The notes under the pieces are model-generated. The model ran no database searches and had not been told where the DNA came from. It worked only from the letters and a program-made list of their open reading frames with translations. 64,000 nt of DNA from Aurantiochytrium sp. KH105 (taxonomy: Eukaryota > Sar > Bigyra > Thraustochytrida > Thraustochytriidae), in NCBI GenBank assembly GCA_003116975.1, contig BGKB01000156.1, forward strand, positions 62,001 to 126,000, written 5' to 3'. Below, in pieces: positions 10,401 to 18,905 of this stretch (its first letter is position 1; every line of letters starts with the position of its first letter). Both the position numbers and the translations under genes were made by a program.

Positions 10401-12546
10401 GAACAGCCTCCACCTCGCCGGTATCATACGTGATAAAGTGCAGTTTGTCCAAGTTTTTGTAAGCCGCGACACGGGCAAGATACCAGTCGCCTGCCTCCCA
10501 TTCTACCTCCACGACGCGCCCTACCAAGGTCCGACGCCAACGTTCTACTTCTGAAGCAAGCTTGGTATCCACCCTATTCCACAGCGCCTTTGCTTCATGA
10601 TACTCCTTCACTATGCACTCTGCGCATGATCGTGCGGCAGCAAGAGCGTCCTCATCGTGCTCAAAGTTGCCCCGCGCTTCCTTGCTCGAAGTTCCTGCGC
10701 TAGAGTTTGCATCGTCAATGCCTGCCTCCCGACCCTCCCGCAGCACCGTATCCAGCTGCTCGAGCGCCTCGCCGACCTCGCGCCGCGGGGTGCTCTGACG
10801 CGCACTTTCTTGCAAGCACTCGTGCAACACGGGTTGAATCGCCTCGAGCACGGTGTGGGATGCCTTGTGCCATTTGCAAAAACCCAAGAGCGCCTGCGCT
10901 TGGCCCACTTCAGGAATCCAAACGTCATTGGCATCATCGGTTCTCTCGTGAGGCGGGCCGCCTGGCTGTTGTTCCTGAGACGGCGTCTCGCTCTGCGACG
11001 TTAACAAGGATTCCAGCGAGCTAATAACCGTCTCCGCAGTTTGGTCCATCGGTTCTTTAGACACCGTGGGTTGGGATGCAAAACTAGTGGTTGCGCGAGC
11101 AAAAACGTTCTTGAAACGCGCCCGTGCTGCATCAGCATTTTGCAGAAGCAAACGTATGCGCGCGGCCAACAAACGCTCCTCCTTACACTCACTTTTGGTC
11201 GCAGAGGCAGTTTTTGAATCGTCACTTTGCGGCTCTGAAGCGATCTCAAGACCCGGAACGCCGCACTCCATTCCAGAGTTGCGGAGCTCCTGCAAATCTT
11301 CATACGTCAAGTCCGATGGATCAGTCCACGCGAGTTTTGCAATGACAGCATCTTCGTCAGCCCCTTCGTCTAGCGAGGAGATGGGCACTCTGGAATTTGC
11401 GTGCAGCAACAGTCGGCGCGCTTGCTGGCGCCAAAGCCGCATATCACGCAGGTGGAACAAGTCCATGGCACCCGGCAGCAGAACCGGAATATCGTCAATA
11501 GCAATACATTTTTCTTCCACCTCCTGATAATGTTGTTCCAATACGCGTGAGCTTGGTCTGGACGGACCAGCTCCTCCAGAGCGCTCGACGACGTCGAGCA
11601 GCGCCTCGGGCAGCCCCTTGGTGAGGAGTTCCAGAGAACGGAGGTTTTGCAAGTGGTCGCTTTCAAGCAGCGGAAAATCTGATTTCGGCGCTTCGCGCAT
11701 GGTTTGAAAGGACTTCCACGCCATGCGCTTTGATGCTGGCAGACGCATTGTGGACTTGCTGCGGCGTCCGCTGCGGCCTGAGCGCATGAAAGGCAGAAAG
11801 TATGCATATTTGTGAATCCAATCTTGATACGCAGACACTTGGGTACGCAGCCGATCCATTTCGGGGACGAAGGAAAGAGGAAACTTGTTGGCTCGCTCAT
11901 CTTGCAAAAACATTTGGACGAGTGACGCAGCATCCTGCGCCGGTACCCCGCCTTTCGCCATTGCGTTTTCCGTGAGCCCGGCTCCCCGCAAACGCCATCG
12001 CAGGACGCCATCAGCGTACGCTTCAGTCTCCGCGAGCGTAGCCTTGTCTTCCTCGGAACCTGCTTCTTGCAGCTGCTTGATGCTCTCTTCGAGAAAGGCC
12101 GATGCCTTGTTGAGCGTGTCCAGCTTGCTTACAGAGTCTTCGGCAGAAACATCAGCCTTGCGCAAGGCTTCGCGGCCTGAATCTGGAATTCTTGATGTAG
12201 TGTTGACGCGCGCGTCGTCGACGCCGACATCAATGGCCGTGACGGGCTCAAGCTCGGCATCCTTGGCGTTGCAATCTCTGTTTTGCAATGCGCTGTCTGA
12301 AGAAATCGGCTCGCTTTCGTCTGCATGCTTGCTTTCCTCTCCATCGACTTCACTCAAGACGCCTGAAAATCCCAGAGGCTGCGCGTTGTCAAATGCGGAA
12401 TGATGAAGACGGTTGGGGTCAGAATGGTCCAGATTGACATCGTCGAAAGTCAGACGAAAGACGTCATCGTCAGCCTCCACGGCCTCCAACAGCTGGAGCT
12501 CCTCCTCGTCAATCGGCTGAAAGTCCATCTCCTCCTCGTCGGCCAT
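7408..12546 (-). CDS. BYE1/PHF3-like transcription protein: two Tudor-like, TFIIS-M and SPOC domains
   Basis: A 1712-residue protein with an acidic N-terminus (MADEEEMDFQP). In order: a helical N-terminal half; Tudor-like segment 1 (about 670-715, EVEWEAGDWYLARV); Tudor-like segment 2 (about 820-865, KVEWGAGEYWLGNV); a long Asp run and then a Lys/Arg-rich nuclear-localisation-like stretch (about 950-1000); a TFIIS central-like domain (about 1049-1154, ending SPHKLAHMETADLA); and a SPOC domain (about 1329-1449, GIVEFGSGLQLYLVPP). The tail is Gly/Ser/Gln/His-rich. Family knowledge: TFIIS-M plus SPOC marks BYE1/PHF3/DIDO proteins, which bind elongating RNA polymerase II, SPOC reading the phosphorylated CTD. 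No PHD finger is evident, so the Tudor-like pair may replace it in chromatin reading (inference). The ATG at 12546 is the first in frame; no intron is needed. Confidence 0.78.
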   Translation of the reverse strand: MADEEEMDFQPIDEEELQLLEAVEADDDVFRLTFDDVNLDHSDPNRLHHSAFDNAQPLGFSGVLSEVDGEESKHADESEPISSDSALQNRDCNAKDAELEPVTAIDVGVDDARVNTTSRIPDSGREALRKADVSAEDSVSKLDTLNKASAFLEESIKQLQEAGSEEDKATLAETEAYADGVLRWRLRGAGLTENAMAKGGVPAQDAASLVQMFLQDERANKFPLSFVPEMDRLRTQVSAYQDWIHKYAYFLPFMRSGRSGRRSKSTMRLPASKRMAWKSFQTMREAPKSDFPLLESDHLQNLRSLELLTKGLPEALLDVVERSGGAGPSRPSSRVLEQHYQEVEEKCIAIDDIPVLLPGAMDLFHLRDMRLWRQQARRLLLHANSRVPISSLDEGADEDAVIAKLAWTDPSDLTYEDLQELRNSGMECGVPGLEIASEPQSDDSKTASATKSECKEERLLAARIRLLLQNADAARARFKNVFARATTSFASQPTVSKEPMDQTAETVISSLESLLTSQSETPSQEQQPGGPPHERTDDANDVWIPEVGQAQALLGFCKWHKASHTVLEAIQPVLHECLQESARQSTPRREVGEALEQLDTVLREGREAGIDDANSSAGTSSKEARGNFEHDEDALAAARSCAECIVKEYHEAKALWNRVDTKLASEVERWRRTLVGRVVEVEWEAGDWYLARVAAYKNLDKLHFITYDTGEVEAVLFKWDGEALSMDGEDRIAWREAPADRVFNVSATLEKEFQKRIRNMTRELDRARAKYRKRGQKQAEGQRDLKFDRESDAGSGVRRQNAEEDEDRDDGDRADADGKSFQTLIVGDFIKVEWGAGEYWLGNVRKFEASHGLHCVLYKDGNSEYMQLNEDGSARSKDGSETFSWINTAEAFPIDENDPIPALDDASSAYDSDEDHSDDDDDDDDSDEPGLEDARTKADADYEDPASGKRKRRESATETESQKRARKKAKKKAKKAKKDKKDKRKSKRKHKHKKDKSGDKKPKTKSGGRHIIKRKPSGGGSKGGKVETAADWLALVPRAGDPAAQDDVLVKRRKLARKVIRKIFESGTTGPQVAGVEVLVSLLARDLEKAIFAKCRFFYWDEGASRWRRREGAKIEYGQSVRTICTNLKENKKLLQDVIDREVSPHKLAHMETADLAGDSVKQKIERELREVRESTVLIPTDVAASQVGQQKGESLSKGPDHLSDEGGNDNSVKGSKTSNDAQGGNGAGSSKTTAIHPIDAKIAESQAKAQKDLGLKGSEEKSPRGSMSRAPSASSEQEAALLPSLRDVLRDANEDIEGDRGGGDRNDEREEKGKESQEAGDKLQRRTWQGKYRHEKVILTLRPASIVYGPGIAVKKRILPSVQLGLVGRQGQTLRLNGHMNPDKALSYLQTVATHAQSSRQFVVAEVQLGASRDDATAAWKDLVKIDRVGIVEFGSGLQLYLVPPRTVMRFPQARSHVRSTKLGAAILVAKPTALPNLRALLQCKPLENEAPTSEYAAAPITTPAAHTQEDLQQSNSSAAALGSSRPISGTVQAILRGGSSVPAGETSALSGSRPTSASGTGGGGGGLQGLLSSIRRSSEAKKSAAAAAAGNEPRGPGSGIGSIEQRLDPHAHGHHGFEQRSDPTQAERDFIGQTASYCAQNHAYDGPSAYNLLAYRLAEYPFARHDHPDHGLFLQDLQYYASQNRPPPSFSHQQHQQQHQHQHQHHGHWR

Positions 12547-12830
12547 CCTGGCTCACCCTACGTCCGCGTTCCCGCGCGCACGTGCTGCGGCTGCTTTTGC
12601 TGTCGTTGTTGCTTGGAATCGGTCGTCGTCCTTTTGCGTGTCTCCGCCTCCCGACACCTTCGCGACTGGCCCTTGTTTCCCAGACTCGCGCCGAGCTCCC
12701 GCCGCCGCCGCTGCCGCCGCCGCCGCCCGCGTGCGTGCGCGCGCGAGGGGGAGCCACTTGCCGCCGCTCCCTGACTCGGGCCGGCTGGTGGTTGGGGCCC
12801 TGCTTTCCTCGACGAGTGATGGACAGCTGT

Positions 12831-13130
12831 GAATGAATGAATGAATGAATGAATGAATGAATGAATGAATGAATGAATGAATGAATGAATGAATGAATGA
12901 ATGAATGAATGAATGAATGAATGAATGAATGAATGAATGAATGAATGAATGAATGAATGAATGAATGAATGAATGAATGAATGAATGAATGAATGAATGA
13001 ATGAATGAATGAATGAATGAATGAATGAATGAATGAATGAATGAATGAATGAATGAATGAATGAATGAATGAATGAATGAATGAATGAATGAATGAATGA
13101 ATGAATGAATGAATGAATGAATGAATGAAC
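12831..13130 (+). repeat. (GAAT)~75 microsatellite
   Basis: About 300 bp of near-perfect GAAT units without visible interruption, then a few imperfect units to 13144. It is by far the longest simple repeat in the window. Confidence 0.97.
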
Positions 13131-13370
13131 GAAAGAATGAATGTCATGTCACACACCTGAACCAAGCAAGGCGAAAGGCACAGCAAGAACGGAGACCAGT
13201 CTCCAAGATCTTGCGACCAGCCTGCCGACCAACAATCAACATTCACCTCCAGCTCAGCTGCCCACACCAGCCGCTTCGCGACGGACGGCGGACATGCACA
13301 AGATAATACGCGGCTCTCGACCTGCCGGCGCCTCGCTCCTCGACCTTGACGAGGTAGAGATGAGATGTGG

Positions 13371-13476
13371 CCCGCTTGTTTGTTTGTTTGCTTGTTTGTT
13401 TGTTTGTTTGTTTTGTTGCTTGCTTGTTTGTTTGTTTGTTTTGTTGCTTGCTTGTTTGTTTGTTTGCTTGTTTTCT
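13371..13476 (+). repeat. TTTG/TTGC tetranucleotide tract
   Basis: Mixed TTTG and CTTG units. A longer block (TTTTGTTGCTTGC followed by TTTG units) is itself duplicated in tandem, a higher-order repeat. Confidence 0.9.
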
Positions 13477-13733
13477 TGAAAGAGGCTTGGTCGAGCCTGG
13501 TAGTAAAAATCCGGGCAGGCAGACCTCGAACTCGACGGAAAGAATCTGATCAAGCTTGGTACGTGCAGTGGCGCGGGGCGGAGACCGGCGCGGCGGAGCG
13601 GTGGAGGCGGCGACGACGACAACGGACAGTGGAACTAACGCGCGCACGCGAGGCAGCAAGAATTCGCCGACAGCAGCATTCGCTCGGGTCGCGCAGAAGC
13701 AGACAGGAAAAGGCAAAAGATAAGATACGGCAG

Positions 13734-14459
13734 ATGAAGCTCTCTGTGGCACTGCTCGTGGTGGCAGGCCTGGCGGCCGGTTCCGAGGCGTCCGAGACAT
13801 TTGTCTGGGTCCCCACGGAGGCGTGCGACTCGCCGGTCAAGCTGTGCTACGAGGGCCCCGAAGATGAGGTGCGCAGAGTGGCCCAGGTGGACCCGATGAA
13901 CCCGTGCCGTAAATCGTCCGAGGTTTTTCGCGGAAATTGCCTCGACCAGGGTTATGAGCGCCACCTCGGCAACGACCCGATCTTCGACAAGCTTGACCTC
14001 TACATCAAGTTTGGCAATGAGCTTGCTTTCAACGAGGTCGAAGCGCGGTCCACCGTGGTGGGTCACGCCCTCGACAGTCTCGAGTCCCTTGGCAGCTACA
14101 AGGGTGTTTGCTGGCGCACCCTCCACGAGCGCGTCAAGGGAATGCATGCTGCCCCCTGCGATGCGACTACTGAGGACGACCAGCTCGGCATTTGCTACCC
14201 CAAGTGCGCAACTGGCGGCGAGGGTGTTGGACCCATTTGCCTCGGCGGATGCGGTGGCTCCCACCCGATCGCTGTTGGTGCGATCTGCTGCGACACGCAA
14301 GACTCCTGCAACAGAATGATCCAGGATCTCGGCGTCAAGCTCGCCTACGACATTGGCAAGGTGGCCATGGATCACGCGAGTACCGCTGCTCTTCTGGAGG
14401 ATCTCCGCAAACTGGCCATTGACGCCCGGGGACTCGTCCTTCCCGAGTGCAAAATGTAG
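13734..14459 (+). CDS. Secreted cysteine-rich protein, function unknown
   Basis: A 241-residue protein with a clear signal peptide (MKLSVALLVVAGLAAGSEA, likely cleaved after residue 19) and no further membrane span. The mature part carries 14 cysteines, an even number that suits disulfide bonding. The core reads GICYPKCATGG, then GPICLGGC, then AICCDTQDSC. A C-x3-C...G-x-G-P-x-C...C spacing of this kind recurs in cysteine-rich secreted proteins of stramenopiles and ciliates, from general knowledge; no named function follows. The start at 13734 is the ATG that gives the signal peptide. The frame is open upstream only through the TTTG repeat. It converges on the IQCH-like gene 238 bases away. 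Confidence 0.8.
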   Translation: MKLSVALLVVAGLAAGSEASETFVWVPTEACDSPVKLCYEGPEDEVRRVAQVDPMNPCRKSSEVFRGNCLDQGYERHLGNDPIFDKLDLYIKFGNELAFNEVEARSTVVGHALDSLESLGSYKGVCWRTLHERVKGMHAAPCDATTEDDQLGICYPKCATGGEGVGPICLGGCGGSHPIAVGAICCDTQDSCNRMIQDLGVKLAYDIGKVAMDHASTAALLEDLRKLAIDARGLVLPECKM

Positions 14460-14622
14460 ATTCATGCAATGCACAAATCAATCCACATGTGCCTCCCAAT
14501 CCTCTCCACTCAGCCTTATATCAATTCATTAGAACTTTCAAGAGGTGAACCGCATGATCACGTAGAGTAAGCTAACGAACAATGGTCTTTTTATTCTTTC
14601 CTTACTTTACAACCAGCTCTAG

Positions 14623-14674
14623 GCCTATGCCGTAGGTCGAGGCGTTAAGCCTATGCCGTAGGTCGAGGCGTTAA
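14623..14674 (+). repeat. Two tandem copies of a 26-bp unit
   Basis: Two perfect head-to-tail copies (14623-14648, 14649-14674), each starting GCCTATGCCGTAGG and ending GCGTTAA. They lie just past the stop codon of the IQCH-like gene, between convergent 3' ends. A TAGGCCTA octamer sits at 14620-14627. Confidence 0.95.
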
Positions 14675-14697
14675 GCCTCGGCCTCGGCTGGAGTCTG

Positions 14698-17600
14698 TTA
14701 CTGAACTTTACTGGCGTCTTCGGCGCCGGTCTCACTTCTCTCCGAGACCTCGTGCTCGCTGCTTTCTTTTTCGTTGCGGCGCATTCGCCTCCGCTGCTGT
14801 TTTTGATGCGCGTGCAAGCGTTGCTGCGCGCGTTCAATGTTGCGTTGGTCCGCAAGCTCTTGGCGATATTGCTCTTCAATTTCGGCCGTGAGCCGCTTCG
14901 AAACGGCCAAGGCGTCGGAAAATGTGCACGTCCCGTCAAAAGTTTGATCTTCAGCAGGCTGCTGCACGTATGCTCCGAGAAATTTGTGCATAAAGTTGAA
15001 GCTACGCTGCAGCTGAATCGCTGCCTGCGCGGCATCCCTTTCAATGCTCACCGCGCCCACAACACCTGCTGAAAGACTATCTGCAAGCTCGAAAGCTGTC
15101 CCCTTTGCACATCGCAAATCGTAGCTAATCCCGTGACGACGACATGCGTTGAAAAAGTGCGAATAGGTCATACTGGAGAGATTGGGGTGGTGCAGGGGCG
15201 AGACGGCTGCAAACGCCCGCGTCTGAAGTTCCTTTTGAACACAACGGGTACTTCCCTTGCGAGGCGTCCCTTGGCTTTCTTGATTGCTGCCAAGGCCACC
15301 GCTCTCGAGCGACGAAGCGGGTAGAGCACCCGACTCAGAAATGACAGATATCTTGTACTCGCCAGAGTTGTCCTCGATGTGGCCACCCAAAAGAAAGTCA
15401 AAGAACCGAAAGGTACTGAGGGCCTGCGTCATGCGCAGGTCCAATCCCAGTGCCCACAGTCGCAGCGATTGCACATTAGGATCCATTAGCGCCGCGAAGT
15501 CAACCGAAACGTGACCAATGACCCCCCGTGCGAAAAGGATCTTGGCGACAGCATATGCAGCACTGCGCAGGGCAACGTGCGGGACTGCCGTTTGCGGAAA
15601 CACGAAGCCCACCGTCCGAAAAGGCCATTGTCGAGAAGAAATCTTGTCTTGCGTGCACAGCAAACGCGTGAAGCCGTCAGGATCGATCGCAAGGCACACA
15701 GACACGCTGCTCAAGAGTGAGTCCGGCAATGCCTCCACCACGCCTCCGACATTGGTAAACGCCACAATAAAGTCTGCCCATGTGGGGTAGACGGAGGGGC
15801 ACTGCAGATCGATGCGATGGCGAACCTCTTTGCGGAACCCTTCTTCCAACTTTTGACGTGCGCGCTCTTGCACATCGCTGCGACTCCAATAAGCCTTGCC
15901 GAGGTGGCTTTTTGCAGTCTGCCTGGCGCGGTCCACGCGTGCCATTTGTACAAAGCGGAACTTGGACATGTCAAGTACTGCAATGCCGCGACCTGCGAAT
16001 TCGTCGTCGATTTTGAGAACCCATCGATCGACGTCGAGATTGGCTGCTACCAATTTGGCTAGCATACGATACAGCTCGTCCTCCTCGAAGATGTCATAAG
16101 CTCCAATGGGAACATTGACCTCGGCCTCGGCGAAAATCTCCTTGGCACCGGACTTGGTACTATACAACGAAACAATGTCCGGTTCCGGGGCGAACAAGGG
16201 CACCCGCAGAGCCAAAGCAAGCATGCGGTCCTCTTCACCGACCTGGTTTGGCATAATGAATGCGGCTTTCCCGCACACCAGGCCACGGATTCTCTCGAGA
16301 GCCTTTGGCGAGTGAGAGAGAGTCGTCGCCAGAGATGCGTGCTCCGGAAATCGATGTGCATTCTCCGGGACAACAATGTGAAGACGCCCTGCAGCGTTGA
16401 CGATGCCTCGAAGCTGCAATAGCTTTTCGTAGTAAGTTCGTACCTCGTGGACGAGAGCCATGGGTGCAACATAAACGACCTCAACGTCGCGGTGCGCCAA
16501 GTCGCACAGGCGGCTCAGCTGCATATTCTGCAGAATTCCAAACCTGTCAATTGGAAGCCGTAAGTGTTCTCCAAATGAGAGCGAAGGCACGTGTACGATT
16601 ACTCGTTTTCCTGCAGAGGTGGATTTCCACTCGTCCTTGAATTTGCGCTGCAGCGCCTGGAAGGCTGCGTTTTCCTCGGCGCGCTTGCGCACGAGCTGAC
16701 GAGCAAGTCTTGCCTGTAGAGCGCTCACGCGCACTGCATCCGTGATAACTCGAGCAGCACGATGCTCCTGTCGAAGAGCATGATAGTCTTGGCGTTGACG
16801 CCCCCCGCGGAATCGAGCCTGGATAGCCGCAGCCGCAAGATCCTCGGAATCTTCAGTCCCTGTGGTAAATGCGCGTCCCGGAAGCTGCACTGTGCTTCTC
16901 ACCTGGTCCTCATTGCATACGCATCGAAGAATATCACTTTCCGAGTGCCGCGATAACTGATCTCGAGCGAGCTCTGCAACCTTTCCACCGTCCATGTAAG
17001 CCACCTCGACATCATATTTCACCATAACTGTCTCAAGCTTGGTGATGAGACGGCTTATTGCGCCCCATTCGGCTTCAAAAGCGCGCTTGAACGCGATAAA
17101 ACCTGACGATCGTGTCAGCGTTACTCCCTTGTGGACCATGAAGACGTATAGTCCCTGAGCGCGCATCTTGGTCTCGTATTCATAGATGCGCAGAACGCTG
17201 TCGCCCAGTGACTCTTCCTTTGATGTTGTTTCGGCCGCCTTTTTGGCCCGCGGACTTGATGAAGAGCCTGCAGCGGCGACAGAATCCTTGAGTGCTTCTT
17301 CCCCAAGATTGACTGCTGCTGCCACACGAGGGTCGCGACGATTGCGTCCTGAAGACTTCTCTTTGGTTGTCGTCGTTGTTTGCATAGATGATGAATTCAG
17401 ATCAAGCTTGACGTTGGCATGGAGACGCTCTGTCTCGCATGCCATGGATACCTTTGCTTTAGCCTCCATGTGCTGCTGCGACCATGGATGAAGCTGCACA
17501 CTGTCATTTTGGATTGCGCCCTGGAATTTACCTGGAGCACCGTCCGCTTGTTTTGCTTTTGTGTTTTCTTCAATGATCTTCTTGCGTCGCACGAGACTTG

Positions 17601-18174
17601 ATCCGATTGCTTTCTGATGAATTTCTACACTGCCTCTTCCCCCTCGTTGACGACCGCGCTGTCCTTGGCCAGCGGCAAGTGAGTCCCCTGGTGCAGCTAG
17701 TTGCTGCTGCTGCTGTTGCTTGCGAAAGTCATTGAGTATTTGGGAGACCTGGTCAGGCTTTGAACTTCTTTGCGGTTTGTTGATCCTCACTTGCCCTGGA
17801 GATGGAGTCGCGTCGGTGCTCTGCGCTCTTGGAGATTTTCGAACTCGTCCTTGCCGAAACCCAGATCCCGACACGCTTGAGCCATTTTGATTTGGTAGAG
17901 CTGGAACATGCGCAAGTTTCGAATCGAGTGTGCTTGAAAGAAGAAGATCTGCCTTTTGGCGAAGCTCGTGCTCGGCCTTTCGAATGATTTCGTCCAGCTC
18001 GTCTGACGCATGTTGCCCATCTCCTTGCGCTTGGGCCAAAGATCTGCGCAGGTTGTCTCGAAGACTGCCGAACTCGGCCTCCACGTCAAGAAGTATACGC
18101 CCGACATCATGAACGTGACGCACCTGCATCGCCTGGTCGATTTCGTTGCGCGTTGGGCGGCCGGCTGCTGCCAT
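14698..18174 (-). CDS. IQCH: IQCH-like protein (IQ motif and ATP-grasp-like fold)
   Basis: A 1158-residue protein matching IQ motif-containing protein H. An N-terminal helical and Ser/Gln-rich region leads to an IQ-type segment (about 458-512, AAAIQARFRGGRQRQDY). After it comes the conserved IQCH body: VYVAPMALVHEVRTYYEKLL, VVPENAHRFPEHASL, EPDIVSLYSTKSGAKEIF and VLKIDDEFAGRGIAVLD (near 715). The last has the look of an ATP-grasp nucleotide-binding element. Family knowledge: IQCH is expressed in testis and found in ciliated lineages; its biochemical activity is not settled. The start at 18174 (MAAAGRPTRNEIDQAM) is the first ATG; codons upstream to 18288 lack one. No intron is required. Confidence 0.85.
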   Translation of the reverse strand: MAAAGRPTRNEIDQAMQVRHVHDVGRILLDVEAEFGSLRDNLRRSLAQAQGDGQHASDELDEIIRKAEHELRQKADLLLSSTLDSKLAHVPALPNQNGSSVSGSGFRQGRVRKSPRAQSTDATPSPGQVRINKPQRSSKPDQVSQILNDFRKQQQQQQLAAPGDSLAAGQGQRGRQRGGRGSVEIHQKAIGSSLVRRKKIIEENTKAKQADGAPGKFQGAIQNDSVQLHPWSQQHMEAKAKVSMACETERLHANVKLDLNSSSMQTTTTTKEKSSGRNRRDPRVAAAVNLGEEALKDSVAAAGSSSSPRAKKAAETTSKEESLGDSVLRIYEYETKMRAQGLYVFMVHKGVTLTRSSGFIAFKRAFEAEWGAISRLITKLETVMVKYDVEVAYMDGGKVAELARDQLSRHSESDILRCVCNEDQVRSTVQLPGRAFTTGTEDSEDLAAAAIQARFRGGRQRQDYHALRQEHRAARVITDAVRVSALQARLARQLVRKRAEENAAFQALQRKFKDEWKSTSAGKRVIVHVPSLSFGEHLRLPIDRFGILQNMQLSRLCDLAHRDVEVVYVAPMALVHEVRTYYEKLLQLRGIVNAAGRLHIVVPENAHRFPEHASLATTLSHSPKALERIRGLVCGKAAFIMPNQVGEEDRMLALALRVPLFAPEPDIVSLYSTKSGAKEIFAEAEVNVPIGAYDIFEEDELYRMLAKLVAANLDVDRWVLKIDDEFAGRGIAVLDMSKFRFVQMARVDRARQTAKSHLGKAYWSRSDVQERARQKLEEGFRKEVRHRIDLQCPSVYPTWADFIVAFTNVGGVVEALPDSLLSSVSVCLAIDPDGFTRLLCTQDKISSRQWPFRTVGFVFPQTAVPHVALRSAAYAVAKILFARGVIGHVSVDFAALMDPNVQSLRLWALGLDLRMTQALSTFRFFDFLLGGHIEDNSGEYKISVISESGALPASSLESGGLGSNQESQGTPRKGSTRCVQKELQTRAFAAVSPLHHPNLSSMTYSHFFNACRRHGISYDLRCAKGTAFELADSLSAGVVGAVSIERDAAQAAIQLQRSFNFMHKFLGAYVQQPAEDQTFDGTCTFSDALAVSKRLTAEIEEQYRQELADQRNIERAQQRLHAHQKQQRRRMRRNEKESSEHEVSERSETGAEDASKVQ

Positions 18175-18905
18175 CTTCCTTTGGGCGCGCTGAGAGGCGT
18201 CTCTTGTAGCGACCGTCGCGCACTTCAACGCACGACGGCCAGTTACGTGTTCCGCACGCGAGCGAAGCTTTAAGCTTGCAGCAACCACGCACTGGGTCCA
18301 GCGAGCAGAACAAGCGAGAGAGAGAGAAGAGGAGACGAATCCTGATCAATGCTTGTGCCGAGAAGAACTTTTAGTGCATGTCTCGACTCGGACTCCTTCA
18401 AGCAGTCGCTCACGATAATAAAAATACGCCAAGTGCCGCTCGTCAGCGTGTTATTGTGTCTCAGAAGCTTGTGCAGCCGCTGGACCGCGGGAACTCTGTA
18501 GCCTGTATCGACACCAACTTCGAAGAAAGGTCGTGACGAAATCAGAGGGCGGAACTAAGACTTCGACTCTATGCGCGAACTTGGTTCTCATAACATCAGG
18601 TTTACAAAAACATACATACACAGGTCGCCTTCGTGTTGTCAACTAAGTCAAGCAAAGAGGAGGAAGGCTACAATCCTTTTGGACAATACAGTCGGTCTTC
18701 TCTCGCTTATTCATTGGCTGGCACAGTCTTGGCAGCCAGAATTAGACTCGGCTGAGACTGGGAGACGCATCGTCCGTAACGGACATTATTGGGAATCGAG
18801 GGAACGCTTCCGACCGGCAAACCGTCGAGCCCAGAAGACCGAGCAGGCAAACAAACTCGTGCGGACGCGCAGGGGCGCGCGCGCGCAGCGGGCGGGCAGG
18901 CCGCG
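18175..18905. other. Divergent intergenic region
   Basis: The 731 bases separate the IQCH-like gene from the CH-repeat gene and should hold both promoters. I see a GA tract near 18310-18330, a short AT-rich stretch at 18415-18425 and alternating GC near 18870-18890, but no gene and no named element. Confidence 0.55.

Larger units (their letters stand above)
12547..13733. other. Divergent intergenic region dominated by microsatellites
   Basis: It lies between the start of the SPOC-domain gene and the secreted-protein gene. A CG-rich first 280 bases probably holds the first promoter. Then come a GAAT microsatellite (12831-13130) and a TTTG/TTGC tract (13371-13476). The last 250 bases before the secreted-protein start are purine-rich leader. 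Long antisense frames here encode only tandem Ile-His-Ser-Phe or Thr-Asn-Lys-Gln repeats and are artefacts. Confidence 0.75.

Noticed and set aside
12509-13267. An open frame of tandem Ile-His-Ser-Phe repeats
   Set aside because: It is simply the GAAT microsatellite read through, because a 4-bp unit without stops stays open in one strand.
13243-13800. An open frame with Thr-Asn-Lys-Gln repeats
   Set aside because: It is the antisense reading of the TTTG tract plus the leader of the secreted-protein gene.
14623-14674. Could the 26-bp repeat be a CRISPR array?
   Set aside because: Two copies are directly adjacent with no spacer, and the genome is eukaryotic.
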